A stretch of 64,000 bases of DNA from the NCBI RefSeq assembly GCF_012979535.1, contig NZ_CP053015.1, positions 1,116,001 to 1,180,000 on the forward strand, written 5' to 3'. The notes beneath the pieces were generated by a model that did no database searches, had not been told where the DNA came from, and worked only from the letters and a program-made list of their open reading frames with translations. The position numbers were made by a program, and so were the translations under genes. Positions 1-9,755 of the stretch are shown here, piece by piece. Source of the DNA: Sphingomonas lacunae (GTDB lineage: Bacteria; Pseudomonadota; Alphaproteobacteria; Sphingomonadales; Sphingomonadaceae). Numbering within the stretch: position 1 is the first letter of the stretch; every line of letters starts with the position of its first letter.

Positions 1-315
1 GCGATGCGCGAAGTGGCATCCAAGGCTGGCATCAAGCTTCTCGAACCGGTGATGAAGGTCGAGGTGGTGACGCCAGAGGAATATATGGGTGACGTGATTG
101 GCGACTTGAACAGCCGTCGCGGCATGATCCAGGGCACTGACAGCCGGGGCAACGCCCAGGTCGTCGAAGCCATGGTGCCGCTGGCCAACATGTTCGGTTA
201 CGTCAACCAGCTGCGTTCCTTCACCCAGGGCCGGGCGAACTACTCGATGCAGTTCTCCCACTATGAGGAAGTTCCGCAGAACGTCGCCGACGAGGTCAAG
301 GCGAAGCTTGCCTGA
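1..315 (+). CDS. fusA: Elongation factor G, C-terminal end (partial)
   Basis: The frame is open from the first base with no start, and 104 residues remain, so this is the 3' end of a gene cut by the window edge. The residues match EF-G domains IV-V: the segment [15 protein letters not shown], then [18 protein letters not shown] and a closing [15 protein letters not shown] is the cytosolic GTPase that drives ribosomal translocation. The GTPase domain lies outside the window. It sits directly before tuf, as in the bacterial str operon, so rpsL and rpsG probably lie upstream of the window. Confidence 0.97.
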   Translation, partial: AMREVASKAGIKLLEPVMKVEVVTPEEYMGDVIGDLNSRRGMIQGTDSRGNAQVVEAMVPLANMFGYVNQLRSFTQGRANYSMQFSHYEEVPQNVADEVKAKLA

Positions 316-338
316 TCGGACAAGAGTGATTAAGGGCG

Positions 339-359
339 GCGCCTGATTCAGACAGGCGC
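339..359 (+). other. Hairpin in the fusA-tuf gap
   Basis: GCGCCTG (339-345) and CAGGCGC (353-359) form a perfect 7-bp stem with a 7-base loop. No T-run follows, so it does not look like an intrinsic terminator. It could be an mRNA processing or stability element between fusA and tuf. Confidence 0.45.
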
Positions 360-404
360 TCGTCCGACTGATGAAACAACCCTTCGTTTTTGAGGAAGTG
401 AACA

Positions 405-1595
405 ATGGCCAAGGCTAAATTTGAGCGGACGAAGCCGCACTGCAACATTGGTACCATCGGTCACGTCGACCATGGCAAGACCTCGCTGACCGCTGCGATC
501 ACCAAGGTGCTCGCCGAAACCGGTGGCGCCACCTTCGTTGACTATGCCAACATCGACAAGGCTCCCGAAGAGCGTGAACGCGGCATCACCATTTCGACCG
601 CCCACGTCGAATATGAAACCGAAGCGCGCCACTATGCGCACGTCGACTGCCCGGGTCACGCTGACTATGTGAAGAACATGATCACCGGTGCTGCCCAGAT
701 GGACGGCGCGATTCTCGTCGTTTCGGCCACCGACGGCCCGATGCCGCAGACCAAGGAGCACATCCTGCTCGCCAAGCAGGTCGGCGTGCCGACCATGGTC
801 GTCTTCATGAACAAGGTTGACCTGGTCGACGACCCCGAAATCCTCGAGCTGGTCGAGCTGGAAATCCGTGAAGAACTGTCGAAGCGCGATTTCGACGGCG
901 ACAATATTCCGATCATCAAGGGTTCGGCCGTGGCTGCCCTCGATGGTTCGAACGACACCATCGGTCGTGAAGCCATTCTCGAACTGATGCGCGCTGTCGA
1001 CACCTGGATCCCGCAGCCGGAGCGTCCGATCGATCAGCCGTTCCTGATGCCGATCGAAGACGTGTTCTCGATCTCGGGCCGTGGTACCGTTGTCACCGGC
1101 CGTGTCGAAACCGGCGTCATCAACGTTGGTGAAGAAGTCGAAATCGTCGGCATCAAGGACACCGTCAAGACGACCTGCACCGGCGTCGAAATGTTCCGCA
1201 AGCTGCTCGACCGCGGTGAAGCCGGCGACAACATCGGCGCGCTGCTGCGTGGCACCAAGCGTGAAGACGTTGAGCGTGGCCAGGTTCTCGCCAAGCCGGG
1301 TTCGATCACCCCGCACACCGAGTTCTCGGCCGAAGTCTATGTCCTGTCGAAGGACGAAGGCGGCCGTCACACGCCGTTCTTCAACAACTACCGCCCGCAG
1401 TTCTACTTCCGCACGACCGACGTGACGGGCGAAGTGATCCTGCCGGAAGGCACCGAAATGATCATGCCTGGCGACAATGTCACCATCGGCGTGAAGCTGA
1501 TCGCTCCGATCGCCATGGACCAGGGTCTGCGCTTCGCCATCCGCGAAGGTGGCCGGACCGTCGGCGCAGGGGTTGTCGGCACGATCACGAAGTAA
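405..1595 (+). CDS. tuf: Elongation factor Tu
   Basis: This 396-residue protein has the normal EF-Tu length. It delivers aminoacyl-tRNA to the ribosomal A site as a GTP complex. The G1 loop GHVDHGKT is at residues 19-26, the switch/G3 motif DCPGH near 81-85 and NKVDL near 136-140. Domains II and III are complete up to [11 protein letters not shown]. The start at 405 follows a GAGGAAG ribosome binding site at 392-398. One small oddity is Cys13 in [11 protein letters not shown], where Val is usual. It follows fusA, with a candidate terminator directly after it. Confidence 0.99.
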   Translation: MAKAKFERTKPHCNIGTIGHVDHGKTSLTAAITKVLAETGGATFVDYANIDKAPEERERGITISTAHVEYETEARHYAHVDCPGHADYVKNMITGAAQMDGAILVVSATDGPMPQTKEHILLAKQVGVPTMVVFMNKVDLVDDPEILELVELEIREELSKRDFDGDNIPIIKGSAVAALDGSNDTIGREAILELMRAVDTWIPQPERPIDQPFLMPIEDVFSISGRGTVVTGRVETGVINVGEEVEIVGIKDTVKTTCTGVEMFRKLLDRGEAGDNIGALLRGTKREDVERGQVLAKPGSITPHTEFSAEVYVLSKDEGGRHTPFFNNYRPQFYFRTTDVTGEVILPEGTEMIMPGDNVTIGVKLIAPIAMDQGLRFAIREGGRTVGAGVVGTITK

Positions 1596-1610
1596 TATAG
1601 GCACGCCAAC

Positions 1611-1648
1611 GCCGCCCGGGTCAGGTGATTCGGGCGGCTTGGTATTTT
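1611..1648 (+). terminator. Candidate tuf terminator
   Basis: GCCGCCCG (1611-1618) pairs perfectly with CGGGCGGC (1631-1638) across a 12-base loop. The tail TTGGTATTTT that follows is T-rich but interrupted, so termination may be partial. This would separate fusA-tuf from the S10 genes. A TTGACG hexamer at 1664-1669 could be the -35 of a fresh promoter for rpsJ, but I see no convincing -10. Confidence 0.5.
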
Positions 1649-1754
1649 GCCAAACAGTTGGAATTGACGGGGTGTCCCGCAGCAGGCTTCGGCCTCTTCG
1701 GGTGGCCCCGTTCGGCTCTTTCGCATCGGTAAACGGGATTATTTGGGTAACACC

Positions 1755-2066
1755 ATGGACACGCAGAATATCCGCATTCGCCTCAAGGCCTTCGACCATC
1801 GCGTCCTTGACCAGGCCACCAACGAAATTGCGGAAACCGCCCGCCGCACCGGCGCGCTGATTCGCGGTCCGATCCCTCTGCCGACGCGCATTGAAAAGTT
1901 CACCGTGAACCGCGGCCCGCATGTCGACAAGAAGTCGCGCGAGCAGTTTGAGGTTCGCACCCACAAGCGGCTGCTCGACATCGTGCAGCCGACGCCGCAG
2001 ACCGTCGATGCGTTGATGAAGCTCGACCTGGCTGCCGGCGTGAACGTCGAAATCCGACTGGCCTGA
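1755..2066 (+). CDS. rpsJ: 30S ribosomal protein S10
   Basis: This protein has 103 residues, the same length as E. coli S10, and shares the signatures [19 protein letters not shown] and [14 protein letters not shown]10 is a small-subunit head protein and a transcription antitermination factor (NusE). The start is the ATG at 1755. An in-frame TTG twelve bases earlier is rejected because family members begin at this Met. It is the first gene of the S10 cluster. An unusually long structured gap of 203 bp separates it from rplC. Confidence 0.98.
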   Translation: MDTQNIRIRLKAFDHRVLDQATNEIAETARRTGALIRGPIPLPTRIEKFTVNRGPHVDKKSREQFEVRTHKRLLDIVQPTPQTVDALMKLDLAAGVNVEIRLA

Positions 2067-2269
2067 CAGCCGGTCAAACTGCCCGGAGACCGATAGGTTG
2101 CCGGTCAGCAAGGGATACCGCCGGATCATCCATAAACGATCCGGGCTGCGTCCCCCGTCTCGCCAGCGCCGCAAGGCTTGGCACTTCAGCCCGGACGGGG
2201 CGACGCATGACAATCTGGGCTGGCAAGCCCCCGGCAATGGTGCAGGGGGCCTCTGTAGGAGCAAAGATC
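2067..2269 (+). promoter_or_regulatory. Structured leader between rpsJ and rplC
   Basis: This gene-free stretch is packed with perfect stems. CCGGATC (2121-2127) pairs with GATCCGG (2138-2144). A 12-bp stem (2148-2159 with 2194-2206, one bulged C at 2201) encloses a smaller GNRA-loop hairpin (2162-2182). Near the end, GGGC/GCCC (2217-2230) and GCCCCC/GGGGGC (2227-2250) share bases 2227-2230, so they cannot form together. The second ends six bases before the rplC ribosome binding site TAGGAG (2256-2261). In E. coli, L4 represses the S10 operon through an mRNA leader upstream of rpsJ. A comparable control point placed here is my inference. Confidence 0.6.
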
Positions 2270-3019
2270 ATGCGCACTGGCGTGATCGCCAAGAAGGTGG
2301 GGATGACCCGGCTGTTCCAAGAGGATGGCCGTCATGTTCCCGTTACCGTTCTGGCCCTTGAAGGGTGCCAGGTCGTCGGTCAGCGTACTGCTGAAACCGA
2401 TGGCTATGTCGCTCTTCAGCTGGGTGCCGGTTCGGTCAAGGCGAAGAATGTAGCAAAGCCGCAGCGTGGCCAATTCGGCAAGGCCGAAGTCGAGCCAAAG
2501 GCGAAGGTTGTCGAATTCCGCGTCGCGGACGACGCCCTTGTCGATGTCGGCACCGAAATTTCCGCAGACCATTTCGTCGCCGGCCAGATGGTCGATGTCA
2601 GCGGCACCACGCAGGGCAAGGGCTTTGCCGGTGCCATGAAGCGTTGGGGCTTTGGTGGTATGCGTGCGACGCACGGCGTTTCCATCTCGCACCGTGCCCA
2701 TGGTTCGACGGGTAACCGCCAGGATCCGGGCCGCGTTTTCAAGAACAAGAAAATGGCCGGTCACATGGGTGCGCGCAACCGCACGCAGCAGAACCTCGAA
2801 ATCGTCCGCACCGACGCCGAACGTGGCCTCCTCTTCGTCAAGGGCTCGGTCCCTGGCTCGAAGGGAGCATGGCTGCTCGTCCGCGACGCGGTGAAGATCG
2901 ATCGCCACGCCGAAGCGCCCTATCCGGTCGCCGCCCGCACCGCGCAGGTTGTTGCTCCCGTCGAACCGCAGGTCGAAGCCGCCCCGGCTGCTGACGCCAA
3001 CGAAGCAACGGAGGCTTGA
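2270..3019 (+). CDS. rplC: 50S ribosomal protein L3
   Basis: The 249-residue protein starts [16 protein letters not shown] and binds 23S rRNA near the peptidyl-transferase centre. The loop [17 protein letters not shown] contains the Gln that PrmB methylates in E. coli. The start at 2270 has TAGGAG eight bases upstream. A longer frame from 2207 is rejected because it would lie in the leader stems. About 35 Ala/Pro/Glu-rich residues at the C-terminus extend beyond the E. coli protein (209 residues). Confidence 0.98.
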   Translation: MRTGVIAKKVGMTRLFQEDGRHVPVTVLALEGCQVVGQRTAETDGYVALQLGAGSVKAKNVAKPQRGQFGKAEVEPKAKVVEFRVADDALVDVGTEISADHFVAGQMVDVSGTTQGKGFAGAMKRWGFGGMRATHGVSISHRAHGSTGNRQDPGRVFKNKKMAGHMGARNRTQQNLEIVRTDAERGLLFVKGSVPGSKGAWLLVRDAVKIDRHAEAPYPVAARTAQVVAPVEPQVEAAPAADANEATEA

Positions 3020-3024
3020 GCGCC

Positions 3025-3651
3025 ATGAAGATCAAGATTCAGACGCTCGACGGTTCCGCCGCCAAGGGTGACATCGAACTCAACGATGCCATCTTCGGTC
3101 TGGAGCCGCGTGCAGACATCCTGCACCGCGTCGTCACCTGGCAGCTCGAAAAGCGCCGTGGTCCGGCCCGTGCCGCCCGCGAGCGCAGCGAAGTTGCCCG
3201 CACCGGCAAGAAGTTCGGTCGCCAGAAGGGCGGCGGTACCGCCCGTCACGGCGATCGTCGCGCCCCGATCTTCATCGGTGGTGGCAAGGCGCATGGTCCC
3301 CGGGCCCGCACCTTTGGCCATTCGCTGAACAAGAAGGTTCGCGCACTCGGTCTCAAGATGGCGCTCTCGGCCAAGGCCAAGGGTGGTTCGCTGATCGTTG
3401 TCGACAATCTCGACGTCGCCAGCGGCAAGACCCAGACTCTGGCCGGCCAGCTCGCCAAGCTCGGCGTCAACCGCGCCCTGTTCATTGACGGTGACGCGAC
3501 CAACGTCAGCTTTGCCCGCGCATCGGCCAACATCGGTGGCGTCAACCTGCTGCCGGTGATCGGTGCCAACGTCTATGACATCCTGAAGCATGACACGCTG
3601 GTGCTGACCCGTGCCGCTGTCGAACAGCTGGAGGTCCGTTGCAATGGCTAA
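3025..3651 (+). CDS. rplD: 50S ribosomal protein L4
   Basis: The 208-residue protein starts [11 protein letters not shown]. It has the L4 loop segment [21 protein letters not shown], which reaches into the exit tunnel, and the C-terminal [25 protein letters not shown] at 3010-3014 supports the ATG at 3025. The gene ends inside the start of rplW with an 8-base overlap, which suggests translational coupling. In gammaproteobacteria L4 is the autogenous repressor of this operon. Confidence 0.98.
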   Translation: MKIKIQTLDGSAAKGDIELNDAIFGLEPRADILHRVVTWQLEKRRGPARAARERSEVARTGKKFGRQKGGGTARHGDRRAPIFIGGGKAHGPRARTFGHSLNKKVRALGLKMALSAKAKGGSLIVVDNLDVASGKTQTLAGQLAKLGVNRALFIDGDATNVSFARASANIGGVNLLPVIGANVYDILKHDTLVLTRAAVEQLEVRCNG

Positions 3652-3964
3652 GAAGCAATCAGCAGCGGTCGACACCCGTCACTATGACGTGGTGCTCAGC
3701 CCGGTCATCACCGAAAAGTCGACCATGGCGTCGGAACACAACGCTGTTGTCTTCCGCGTCGCCAAGGACGCGACCAAGCCAAGCATCAAGGCAGCGGTCG
3801 AAGCCCTGTTCAACGTCAGCGTCACCAAGGTGAACACGCTGATCGTCAAGGGCAAGACCAAGAAGTGGAAGGGTCGTCCCTACACGCGCTCCGATGTCAA
3901 GAAGGCCGTCGTGACCCTCAAGGAAGGCGACAGCATCGACGTCACGCAGGGGGTCAATAACTAA
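3644..3964 (+). CDS. rplW: 50S ribosomal protein L23
   Basis: This 106-residue protein carries the L23 signature [17 protein letters not shown] and the loop [27 protein letters not shown]23 sits at the tunnel exit and docks trigger factor and SRP. The ATG at 3644 overlaps the end of rplD, and GGAGG of the preceding codons serves as ribosome binding site. Its stop shares one base with the rplB start (TAATG). Confidence 0.97.
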   Translation: MAKKQSAAVDTRHYDVVLSPVITEKSTMASEHNAVVFRVAKDATKPSIKAAVEALFNVSVTKVNTLIVKGKTKKWKGRPYTRSDVKKAVVTLKEGDSIDVTQGVNN

Positions 3965-4800
3965 TGGCACTCAAGCAATATAATCCGACGAGCCCCGGCC
4001 GCCGCGGCCTGGTCCTCGTTGACCGCTCTGCCCTGTGGAAGGGCAAGCCGGTCAAGTCGCTGACCGAAGGTAAGCGCAAGACCGGTGGCCGCAACAATCA
4101 GGGCCATGTGACCTCGCGCGGGATCGCCGGAGGCCACAAGCAGCGCTATCGTTTCATCGATTTCAAGCGCCGCAAGTGGGACGTGCCCGCGACCGTCGAG
4201 CGTCTGGAGTATGACCCCAACCGCAGCGCGTTCATCGCCCTCATCACCTATGAGGACGGCGAACAGTCGTACATCATCGCTCCGCAGCGCCTCGCTGTCG
4301 GTGACAAGGTGGTTGCCGGCTCCAAGGTTGACGTGAAGCCTGGCAACGCGATGCTGTTGTCCCAGATTCCGGTCGGCACGATCATCCACAACATCGAGAT
4401 GAAGCCGGGCAAGGGTGCGCAAATCGCCCGTTCGGCCGGCACCTACGCCCAGCTCGTCGGTCGTGACCGCGGCATGGTGATCGTGCGTCTCGGTTCGGGT
4501 GAACAGCGTTACGTCCGCGGCGACTGCATGGGCTCGATCGGTGCCGTGTCGAACCCCGACAACGCCAACACCAATCTCGCCAAGGCCGGTCGCAACCGCT
4601 GGCTGGGCAAGCGTCCGCTGACCCGCGGCGTTGCCAAGAACCCGGTCGACCACCCGCACGGCGGTGGTGAAGGCCGGACCTCGGGTGGCCGTCATCCGGT
4701 TACCCCGTGGGGCAAGCCGACAAAGGGTGCGCGCACCCGTCACAACAAGTCGACCGACAAGATGATCATCCGGTCGCGTCACGCGAAGAAGAAGAGGTAA
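3964..4800 (+). CDS. rplB: 50S ribosomal protein L2
   Basis: The 278-residue protein has the usual L2 length. It shows the OB-like RNA-binding core and the invariant C-terminal stretch [14 protein letters not shown], whose His is needed for peptidyl-transferase centre assembly. It starts on the last base of the rplW stop codon and is followed three bases later by rpsS, so it is part of the same polycistronic message. Confidence 0.99.
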   Translation: MALKQYNPTSPGRRGLVLVDRSALWKGKPVKSLTEGKRKTGGRNNQGHVTSRGIAGGHKQRYRFIDFKRRKWDVPATVERLEYDPNRSAFIALITYEDGEQSYIIAPQRLAVGDKVVAGSKVDVKPGNAMLLSQIPVGTIIHNIEMKPGKGAQIARSAGTYAQLVGRDRGMVIVRLGSGEQRYVRGDCMGSIGAVSNPDNANTNLAKAGRNRWLGKRPLTRGVAKNPVDHPHGGGEGRTSGGRHPVTPWGKPTKGARTRHNKSTDKMIIRSRHAKKKR

Positions 4801-4803
4801 GCC

Positions 4804-5079
4804 ATGGCCCGCTCTGTCTGGAAGGGTCCGTTCGTCGAACTCAGCCTTCTCAAGAAGGCCGAGGCTGCTGCCGAAAACGGTGGCCGCACGCCGATCAAGA
4901 CCTGGTCGCGTCGCTCGACCATTCTCCCCCAGTTCGTTGGTCTGACGTTCAACGTCTACAACGGACGCAAGCATGTCCCCGTCTCTGTGACGGAAGACAT
5001 GGTCGGCATGAAGCTCGGTGAATTCGCACCGACCCGCTTCTTCCCCGGCCATGCCGCGGACAAGAAGGGCAAGCGCTAA
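4804..5079 (+). CDS. rpsS: 30S ribosomal protein S19
   Basis: The 91-residue protein has the S19 landmarks [37 protein letters not shown] and [19 protein letters not shown]19 sits in the small-subunit head next to S13 near the A site. Its stop overlaps the rplV start by one base (TAATG). Confidence 0.98.
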   Translation: MARSVWKGPFVELSLLKKAEAAAENGGRTPIKTWSRRSTILPQFVGLTFNVYNGRKHVPVSVTEDMVGMKLGEFAPTRFFPGHAADKKGKR

Positions 5080-5456
5080 TGGGTAAGCCTGCTGCACCCC
5101 GCCGCGTTGGCGAAAAGGAAGCTTTGGCTGTCGGCACCACCATCCGTGGCTCGGCCCAGAAGCTCAACCTCGTTGCCGCGCTGATCCGTGGCCGCAAGGC
5201 CGAAGACGCGCTCAACGTCCTGACCTTCTCCAAGAAGGGCATGGCGGTTGACGTTCGCAAGGTTCTGGCTTCGGCCATCGCCAATGCGGAAAACAATCAC
5301 AACCTCGATGTCGACGCGCTGGTCGTCAAGGAAGCCAGCGTTGGCAAGTCGATGACCATGAAGCGTTTCGCAACGCGCGGTCGCGGCAAGTCGACCCGGA
5401 TCCTGAAGCCTTTCAGCCGCATCCGGATCGTCGTCGAGGAAAGGGAAGAGGCGTAA
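5079..5456 (+). CDS. rplV: 50S ribosomal protein L22
   Basis: This 125-residue protein shows the L22 fold with the tunnel-lining beta-hairpin near the C-terminus ([20 protein letters not shown]). That hairpin is a classic site of macrolide-resistance mutations in other bacteria. It overlaps rpsS by one base and is followed by rpsC after one base. Confidence 0.97.
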   Translation: MGKPAAPRRVGEKEALAVGTTIRGSAQKLNLVAALIRGRKAEDALNVLTFSKKGMAVDVRKVLASAIANAENNHNLDVDALVVKEASVGKSMTMKRFATRGRGKSTRILKPFSRIRIVVEEREEA

Positions 5457-5457
5457 G

Positions 5458-6153
5458 ATGGGCCACAAATCCAACCCGATCGGCCTGCGTCTCCAGGTCA
5501 ACCGTACCTGGGACAGCCGCTGGTTCGCCGAACGCGGCGACTATGGCCGCATGCTTCTTGAAGACCTCAAGATCCGCAAGTTCGTGATGAAGACGCTGCC
5601 GCAGGCTGCCATTTCCAAGGTGGTCATCGAGCGTCCGGCCAAGCTGTGCCGCATCGCCATCTATGCCGCACGCCCCGGCGTGATCATCGGCAAGAAGGGC
5701 GCCGACATCGACAAGCTGAAGAAGCAGCTCCAGGCGATGACCGGCAGCGAAGTCAGCCTCAACATCGTCGAAATCCGCAAGCCGGAAGTCGATTCGAAGT
5801 TGGTGGCCCAAGGCATCGCTGATCAGCTCGAACGCCGGGTCGCCTTCCGTCGCGCCATGAAGCGCGCCGTGCAGTCGGCCATGCGTCTTGGCGCCGAAGG
5901 CATCCGGATCAACTGCGCCGGCCGTCTTGGCGGCGCGGAAATCGCCCGCACCGAATGGTATCGCGAAGGCCGCGTTCCGCTGCACACCCTGCGCGCGAAC
6001 GTCGACTATGCCGAAGCCGAAGCCCACACTGCTTATGGCGTGTGCGGAATCAAGGTGTGGATCTTCAAGGGTGAGATCTTCGCCCATGATCCGATGGCCA
6101 CTGACCGGCTGATGCTTGAGGCGCAGACCTCTGGCGTCCGCCCGGCACGCTGA
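5458..6153 (+). CDS. rpsC: 30S ribosomal protein S3
   Basis: This 231-residue protein begins [20 protein letters not shown]. It contains the KH-type RNA-binding motif [17 protein letters not shown] and the C-terminal domain [22 protein letters not shown]3 lines the mRNA entry channel and has helicase activity there. It begins two bases after the rplV stop. Confidence 0.98.
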   Translation: MGHKSNPIGLRLQVNRTWDSRWFAERGDYGRMLLEDLKIRKFVMKTLPQAAISKVVIERPAKLCRIAIYAARPGVIIGKKGADIDKLKKQLQAMTGSEVSLNIVEIRKPEVDSKLVAQGIADQLERRVAFRRAMKRAVQSAMRLGAEGIRINCAGRLGGAEIARTEWYREGRVPLHTLRANVDYAEAEAHTAYGVCGIKVWIFKGEIFAHDPMATDRLMLEAQTSGVRPAR

Positions 6154-6176
6154 CGCCTTAGGATAGGAACAAGCAG

Positions 6177-6611
6177 ATGCTTCAACCGAAAAAAATGAAG
6201 TTCCGCAAGGCGCACAAGGGCCGTATCCACGGCGCTGCCAAGGGCGGTACCGATCTCAACTTTGGCGCCTATGGCCTCAAGGCCCTGGAACCCGAGCGGA
6301 TCACCTCGCGCCAGATCGAAGCGGCCCGCCGTGCGATCACGCGTCATATCAAGCGTCAGGGACGCTTGTGGATCCGTATCTTCCCGGACGTTCCGGTCAG
6401 CTCCAAGCCGGCCGAAGTCCGTATGGGTAAGGGCAAGGGCAGCACCGATTACTGGGCAGCCCGCGTCAAGCCTGGCCGCATCATGTTCGAGCTGGACGGC
6501 GTTCCCGGCCCGCTCGCCGCCGAGGCATTCAGCCGCGCGGCCATGAAGCTGCCGATCAAGACCAAGGTCGTGGCCCGTCTGGGCGACACCTCGCACCTCG
6601 GAGGCGAATGA
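6177..6611 (+). CDS. rplP: 50S ribosomal protein L16
   Basis: This 144-residue protein starts [16 protein letters not shown]. It has the conserved arginine-rich segment [20 protein letters not shown] and the MGKGKG loop that approaches the tRNA acceptor arms. GGATAGGAACAAGCAG upstream provides the ribosome binding site. Its stop lies in the rpmC ribosome-binding region. Confidence 0.98.
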   Translation: MLQPKKMKFRKAHKGRIHGAAKGGTDLNFGAYGLKALEPERITSRQIEAARRAITRHIKRQGRLWIRIFPDVPVSSKPAEVRMGKGKGSTDYWAARVKPGRIMFELDGVPGPLAAEAFSRAAMKLPIKTKVVARLGDTSHLGGE

Positions 6612-6613
6612 TC

Positions 6614-6823
6614 ATGGCAAAGGTTACTGACGATCTGCGCCAGAAGAGCGACGACCAGCTGGCCGAAGCCCTGGGCGAATTGAAGCGCGAGGCGTTCAAC
6701 CTGCGTTTCCAGGCGGCCACCGGCCAGCTTGAGCGCCCGGCGCGTGTGCGTGAAGTGCGTCGCACCATCGCCCGCATCAAGACCCTGCAGACCCAGCGCT
6801 CCGCCGCTGGCGCAGCGAACTGA
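6614..6823 (+). CDS. rpmC: 50S ribosomal protein L29
   Basis: This 69-residue, all-helical protein contains [21 protein letters not shown] and the RRTIARIKT segment typical of L29 at the tunnel exit. Two ATGs are possible (6608 and 6614). The second is preferred because GGAGG at 6600-6604 is nine bases from it but only three from the first. Confidence 0.95.
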   Translation: MAKVTDDLRQKSDDQLAEALGELKREAFNLRFQAATGQLERPARVREVRRTIARIKTLQTQRSAAGAAN

Positions 6824-6834
6824 AGGACAGACTG

Positions 6835-7104
6835 ATGCCGAAGCGCATTCTTCAGGGCACTGTGGTGTCCGACAAGGGCGACAAGACCGTGGTGGTCAAG
6901 GTGGAGCGCCGGGTGAAGCACCCGCTCTATGCCAAGATCATCCGTCTTTCGAAGAAGTATCACGCCCATGACGAGGGCAACGAGTTTCGCGAAGGCGAGA
7001 CCGTCCGGATCGAGGAGACCCGGCCGATCTCGAAGCAGAAGACCTGGCGTGTGCTCGACCGTGTCGACACGCACACCAAGCCGAAGGCCGCGGCGGAAGC
7101 CTGA
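6835..7104 (+). CDS. rpsQ: 30S ribosomal protein S17
   Basis: This 89-residue OB-fold protein has the S17 pattern [20 protein letters not shown] and [20 protein letters not shown]. It is a primary 16S rRNA binder. AAGGA at 6823-6827 supports the start at 6835. The 73-bp gap that follows carries two small alternative hairpins (7129-7148 and 7136-7150) before rplN. Confidence 0.97.
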   Translation: MPKRILQGTVVSDKGDKTVVVKVERRVKHPLYAKIIRLSKKYHAHDEGNEFREGETVRIEETRPISKQKTWRVLDRVDTHTKPKAAAEA

Positions 7105-7177
7105 GCCCCCTTTCGCGGGAATGTTTTTGGAACTCCCGGACTTGTTCCGGAAAGCCAGTTGAGAAGGAAGCGGATCA

Positions 7178-7546
7178 ATGATCCAGATGCAATCCAACCT
7201 CGACGTCGCGGACAACAGTGGCGCGAAGCGCGTCCAGTGCATCAAGGTACTGGGTGGCTCCAAGCGTCGCACCGCCGGCGTCGGCGACATCATCGTGGTG
7301 TCGGTCAAGGACGCGAGCCCGCGTGGCCGCGTGAAGAAGGGTGACGTGCACCGTGCCGTCATCGTGCGTACTGCCAAGGACATCCGCCGTCCCGACGGTT
7401 CGGTGATCCGGTTCGATTCGAACGCGGCCGTCCTGATCAACAAGAATCAGGAGCCGATCGGCACACGCATCTTTGGCCCGGTGGTCCGCGAACTGCGTGC
7501 GCGCGGTGCGATGAAGATCATCAGCCTGGCTCCGGAGGTGTTGTAA
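7178..7546 (+). CDS. rplN: 50S ribosomal protein L14
   Basis: This 122-residue protein matches L14 throughout: [35 protein letters not shown] and a C-terminal [20 protein letters not shown]14 forms intersubunit bridges. It opens the spc-type group and is preceded by a GAAGGAAG ribosome binding site. Confidence 0.98.
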   Translation: MIQMQSNLDVADNSGAKRVQCIKVLGGSKRRTAGVGDIIVVSVKDASPRGRVKKGDVHRAVIVRTAKDIRRPDGSVIRFDSNAAVLINKNQEPIGTRIFGPVVRELRARGAMKIISLAPEVL

Positions 7547-7548
7547 CC

Positions 7549-7869
7549 ATGGCATCCGCCAAGATCAAAAAGGGTGACACCGTCGTCGTCCTGTCCGGCA
7601 AGGACAAGGGCAAGACCGGTGCCGTGACCCAGGTTCTCCCGCGCGAAGGCAAGCTTGTCGTCGCCGGCGTGAACATCGCCACGCGTCATCGCAAGCCGAC
7701 CCAGACCAACCCGCAGGGTGGCCTGGAGCGCAGCGAAGCCCCGATGGCCATCTCCAAGGTGGCGATCGCCGACCCGAAGACCGGTCAGGCCACGCGCGTC
7801 CGTTTCGAAACCCGCGACGGCAAGAAGGTCCGTGTCGCCGTCAAGTCCGGGGAGCTGATCAATGGGTGA
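7549..7869 (+). CDS. rplX: 50S ribosomal protein L24
   Basis: This 106-residue protein has the KOW motif [20 protein letters not shown] at the N-terminus and the [17 protein letters not shown] segment. L24 starts 50S assembly. It begins two bases after rplN, and its last codons overlap the rplE start by eight bases. Confidence 0.97.
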   Translation: MASAKIKKGDTVVVLSGKDKGKTGAVTQVLPREGKLVVAGVNIATRHRKPTQTNPQGGLERSEAPMAISKVAIADPKTGQATRVRFETRDGKKVRVAVKSGELING

Positions 7870-8440
7870 TCGCTACATTCCGCGCCTCAAGCGCGATTAT
7901 GACGAGCGCATCGTCAAGGCCATGGTCGAAAAGTTCGGCTACACCAACCCGATGGCGGTTCCCCGCCTCGACAAGATTGTCCTCAACATGGGCGTCGGTG
8001 AAGCCACGCAGGACAAGAAAAAGGTCGAGACGGCGGCTGCCGAGCTGGAACTGATCGCTGGCCAGAAGCCGGTCATCACGAAGGCGAAGAAGTCCATCGC
8101 GACGTTCAAGCTGCGCGAAGGCATGCCGATCGGCGTCAAGGTCACGCTGCGCCGTGAGCGCATGTATGAATTCCTTGACCGTCTCGTCACCATCGCGATG
8201 CCCCGCATCCGCGACTTCCGTGGCCTGAATCCGAAGAGCTTCGACGGTCGTGGCAATTATGCCATGGGCCTGAAAGAGCAGCTGATCTTCCCGGAAATCA
8301 GCTACGACAAGATCGAAAAGGTCCGCGGCATGGACATCATCATCGCCACCTCGGCGAAGACCGATGACGAAGCCCGCGAGCTGCTGCGTCTGTTCAACTT
8401 CCCCTTCCCCAAGGAAGGTGAAGAGAAGCAGGCCGCCTGA
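7862..8440 (+). CDS. rplE: 50S ribosomal protein L5
   Basis: This 192-residue protein shows [37 protein letters not shown] and [19 protein letters not shown], the standard L5 landmarks. It binds 5S rRNA. It is about 13 residues longer than E. coli L5 at the C-terminus. It overlaps rplX by eight bases and ends ten bases before a strong hairpin. Confidence 0.98.
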   Translation: MGDRYIPRLKRDYDERIVKAMVEKFGYTNPMAVPRLDKIVLNMGVGEATQDKKKVETAAAELELIAGQKPVITKAKKSIATFKLREGMPIGVKVTLRRERMYEFLDRLVTIAMPRIRDFRGLNPKSFDGRGNYAMGLKEQLIFPEISYDKIEKVRGMDIIIATSAKTDDEARELLRLFNFPFPKEGEEKQAA

Positions 8441-8450
8441 ACCCATAACG

Positions 8451-8472
8451 CGCTGCCCTTCGCCGGGCAGCG
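8451..8472 (+). other. Intercistronic hairpin, rplE-rpsN
   Basis: CGCTGCCC (8451-8458) pairs perfectly with GGGCAGCG (8465-8472) around a 6-base loop. No T-run follows. In E. coli, S8 controls the spc operon by binding the mRNA around the rplE start. This hairpin is in a different place, so a regulatory role is only a possibility. Confidence 0.5.
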
Positions 8473-8497
8473 GACAAAGGAAAAGTGAACTTAAGTC

Positions 8498-8803
8498 ATG
8501 GCGAAACTGAGTTCGATCAACAAGAATGAGAAGCGCAAGCAGCTGGCGAAGAAGTACGCCGGTCGTTACGCGCGGCTGAAGGCTCAGGCAAAGGATGAGT
8601 CGCTCGATGAAACCGAGCGCCTGATCGCCCGCCTCAAGATGGCGGAAGTGCCGCGCAACGGTAATCCGACGCGCATCCGCAACCGCTGCGAGCTGACCGG
8701 CCGTCCGCGCGCTTACTACCGCAAGTTCCGGCTTTGCCGCGTCCAGTTGCGTGATCTGGCCAACAAGGGCCTGATCCCTGGCGTCGTCAAGTCGAGCTGG
8801 TAA
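8498..8803 (+). CDS. rpsN: 30S ribosomal protein S14
   Basis: This 101-residue S14 is the long, zinc-free form. It contains [21 protein letters not shown] but lacks the CxxC pairs of the short zinc type. It has the closing signature [18 protein letters not shown]. It lies between rplE and rpsH as expected, behind the ribosome binding site AAAGGAAAAG. Confidence 0.97.
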   Translation: MAKLSSINKNEKRKQLAKKYAGRYARLKAQAKDESLDETERLIARLKMAEVPRNGNPTRIRNRCELTGRPRAYYRKFRLCRVQLRDLANKGLIPGVVKSSW

Positions 8804-8815
8804 GGATCATACGAA

Positions 8816-9220
8816 ATGGCAATGACCGATCCTTTGGGTGATATGCTCACCCGTATCCGTAACGGCCAGCGCGCCAAGATGGACAGCGTGATCACGCCGG
8901 CTTCCAAGCTGCGTGCCCGCGTCCTCGACGTGCTGCAGCGCGAAGGCTACATCCGTGGCTATAACGAAGTGCTGCTCGGCCGCTTTGAACAGCACAAGGG
9001 CATTCGCATCGAGCTGAAATATTTCGAAGGCGAACCGGCGATCAAGCATGTCGCGCGCATTTCGAAGCCCGGCCGCCGCGTCTATTCCGGCTCGAAGGAA
9101 CTGCCGCGGGTCAAGGGTGGCCTTGGCATCACCATCGTCTCGACGCCCCGCGGTGTCCTGTCGGATGCCGAAGCCCGCGACGCCAACGTCGGCGGCGAAG
9201 TCCTGGCGGAGGTGTTCTGA
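8816..9220 (+). CDS. rpsH: 30S ribosomal protein S8
   Basis: This 134-residue protein begins [18 protein letters not shown] and ends [22 protein letters not shown], typical S8. The ATG at 8816 is nine bases from AAGGA (8802-8806), while the next ATG at 8822 is too far. S8 binds 16S rRNA helix 21 and is the translational repressor of the spc operon in E. coli. Confidence 0.97.
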   Translation: MAMTDPLGDMLTRIRNGQRAKMDSVITPASKLRARVLDVLQREGYIRGYNEVLLGRFEQHKGIRIELKYFEGEPAIKHVARISKPGRRVYSGSKELPRVKGGLGITIVSTPRGVLSDAEARDANVGGEVLAEVF

Positions 9221-9221
9221 T

Positions 9222-9755
9222 ATGTCACGTATCGGCAAAAGGCCTGTGGCCATCCCCGGTGGCGTGACCGCCACCATCGACAACGGTATGCTTGCTGTGA
9301 AGGGCCCGAAGGGTTCGCTCAGCATGCCCCTGGCGGACGACGTCACCTACACGCTCGAGGACGGCGCCATCAGTGTGAAGCCGGCCAACGCCACCAAGCG
9401 GGCGCGCTCCTTCTGGGGCATGCAGCGCACGCTGGTGCAGAACCTCGTGACCGGTGTTACCGACGGCTTCACCAAGGTGCTCGAAATCACCGGTGTCGGC
9501 TATCGTGCGACGGCCCAGGGCAAGGTGCTCAAGCTGCAGCTCGGATACAGCCACGACGTCAACTTCGACGTGCCGGACGGCATCGAGATCAAGACGCCGG
9601 ACAACACCACCGTGGAAATCACGGGCATCGACAAGCAGAAGGTCGGGCAGGTTGCTGCCGAAATCCGTCGCTGGCGCAAGCCGGAACCCTATAAGGGCAA
9701 GGGCATCAAGTACCGCGGCGAATTCATCTTCCGCAAGGAAGGGAAGAAGAAGTAA
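9222..9755 (+). CDS. rplF: 50S ribosomal protein L6
   Basis: This 177-residue protein starts [17 protein letters not shown]. It carries the two L6 repeats and the signature [23 protein letters not shown] at the C-terminus. A longer upstream frame overlaps rpsH and is not used. The stop shares a base with the rplR start (TAATG). Confidence 0.97.
   Translation: MSRIGKRPVAIPGGVTATIDNGMLAVKGPKGSLSMPLADDVTYTLEDGAISVKPANATKRARSFWGMQRTLVQNLVTGVTDGFTKVLEITGVGYRATAQGKVLKLQLGYSHDVNFDVPDGIEIKTPDNTTVEITGIDKQKVGQVAAEIRRWRKPEPYKGKGIKYRGEFIFRKEGKKK

Noticed and set aside
1664-1692. TTGACG as a -35 of an rpsJ promoter
   Set aside because: The hexamer is good, but no acceptable -10 lies 16-18 bases downstream, so it is mentioned only in passing and not called as a promoter.
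348-2264. Long open frame on the minus strand across tuf and rpsJ (638 codons)
   Set aside because: It is fully antisense to highly conserved translation genes, and its sequence has no family resemblance. It is a GC-rich shadow frame.
2098-2361. Short frame across the rpsJ-rplC gap
   Set aside because: It runs through the leader stems into rplC in another frame and has no ribosome binding site or family match.
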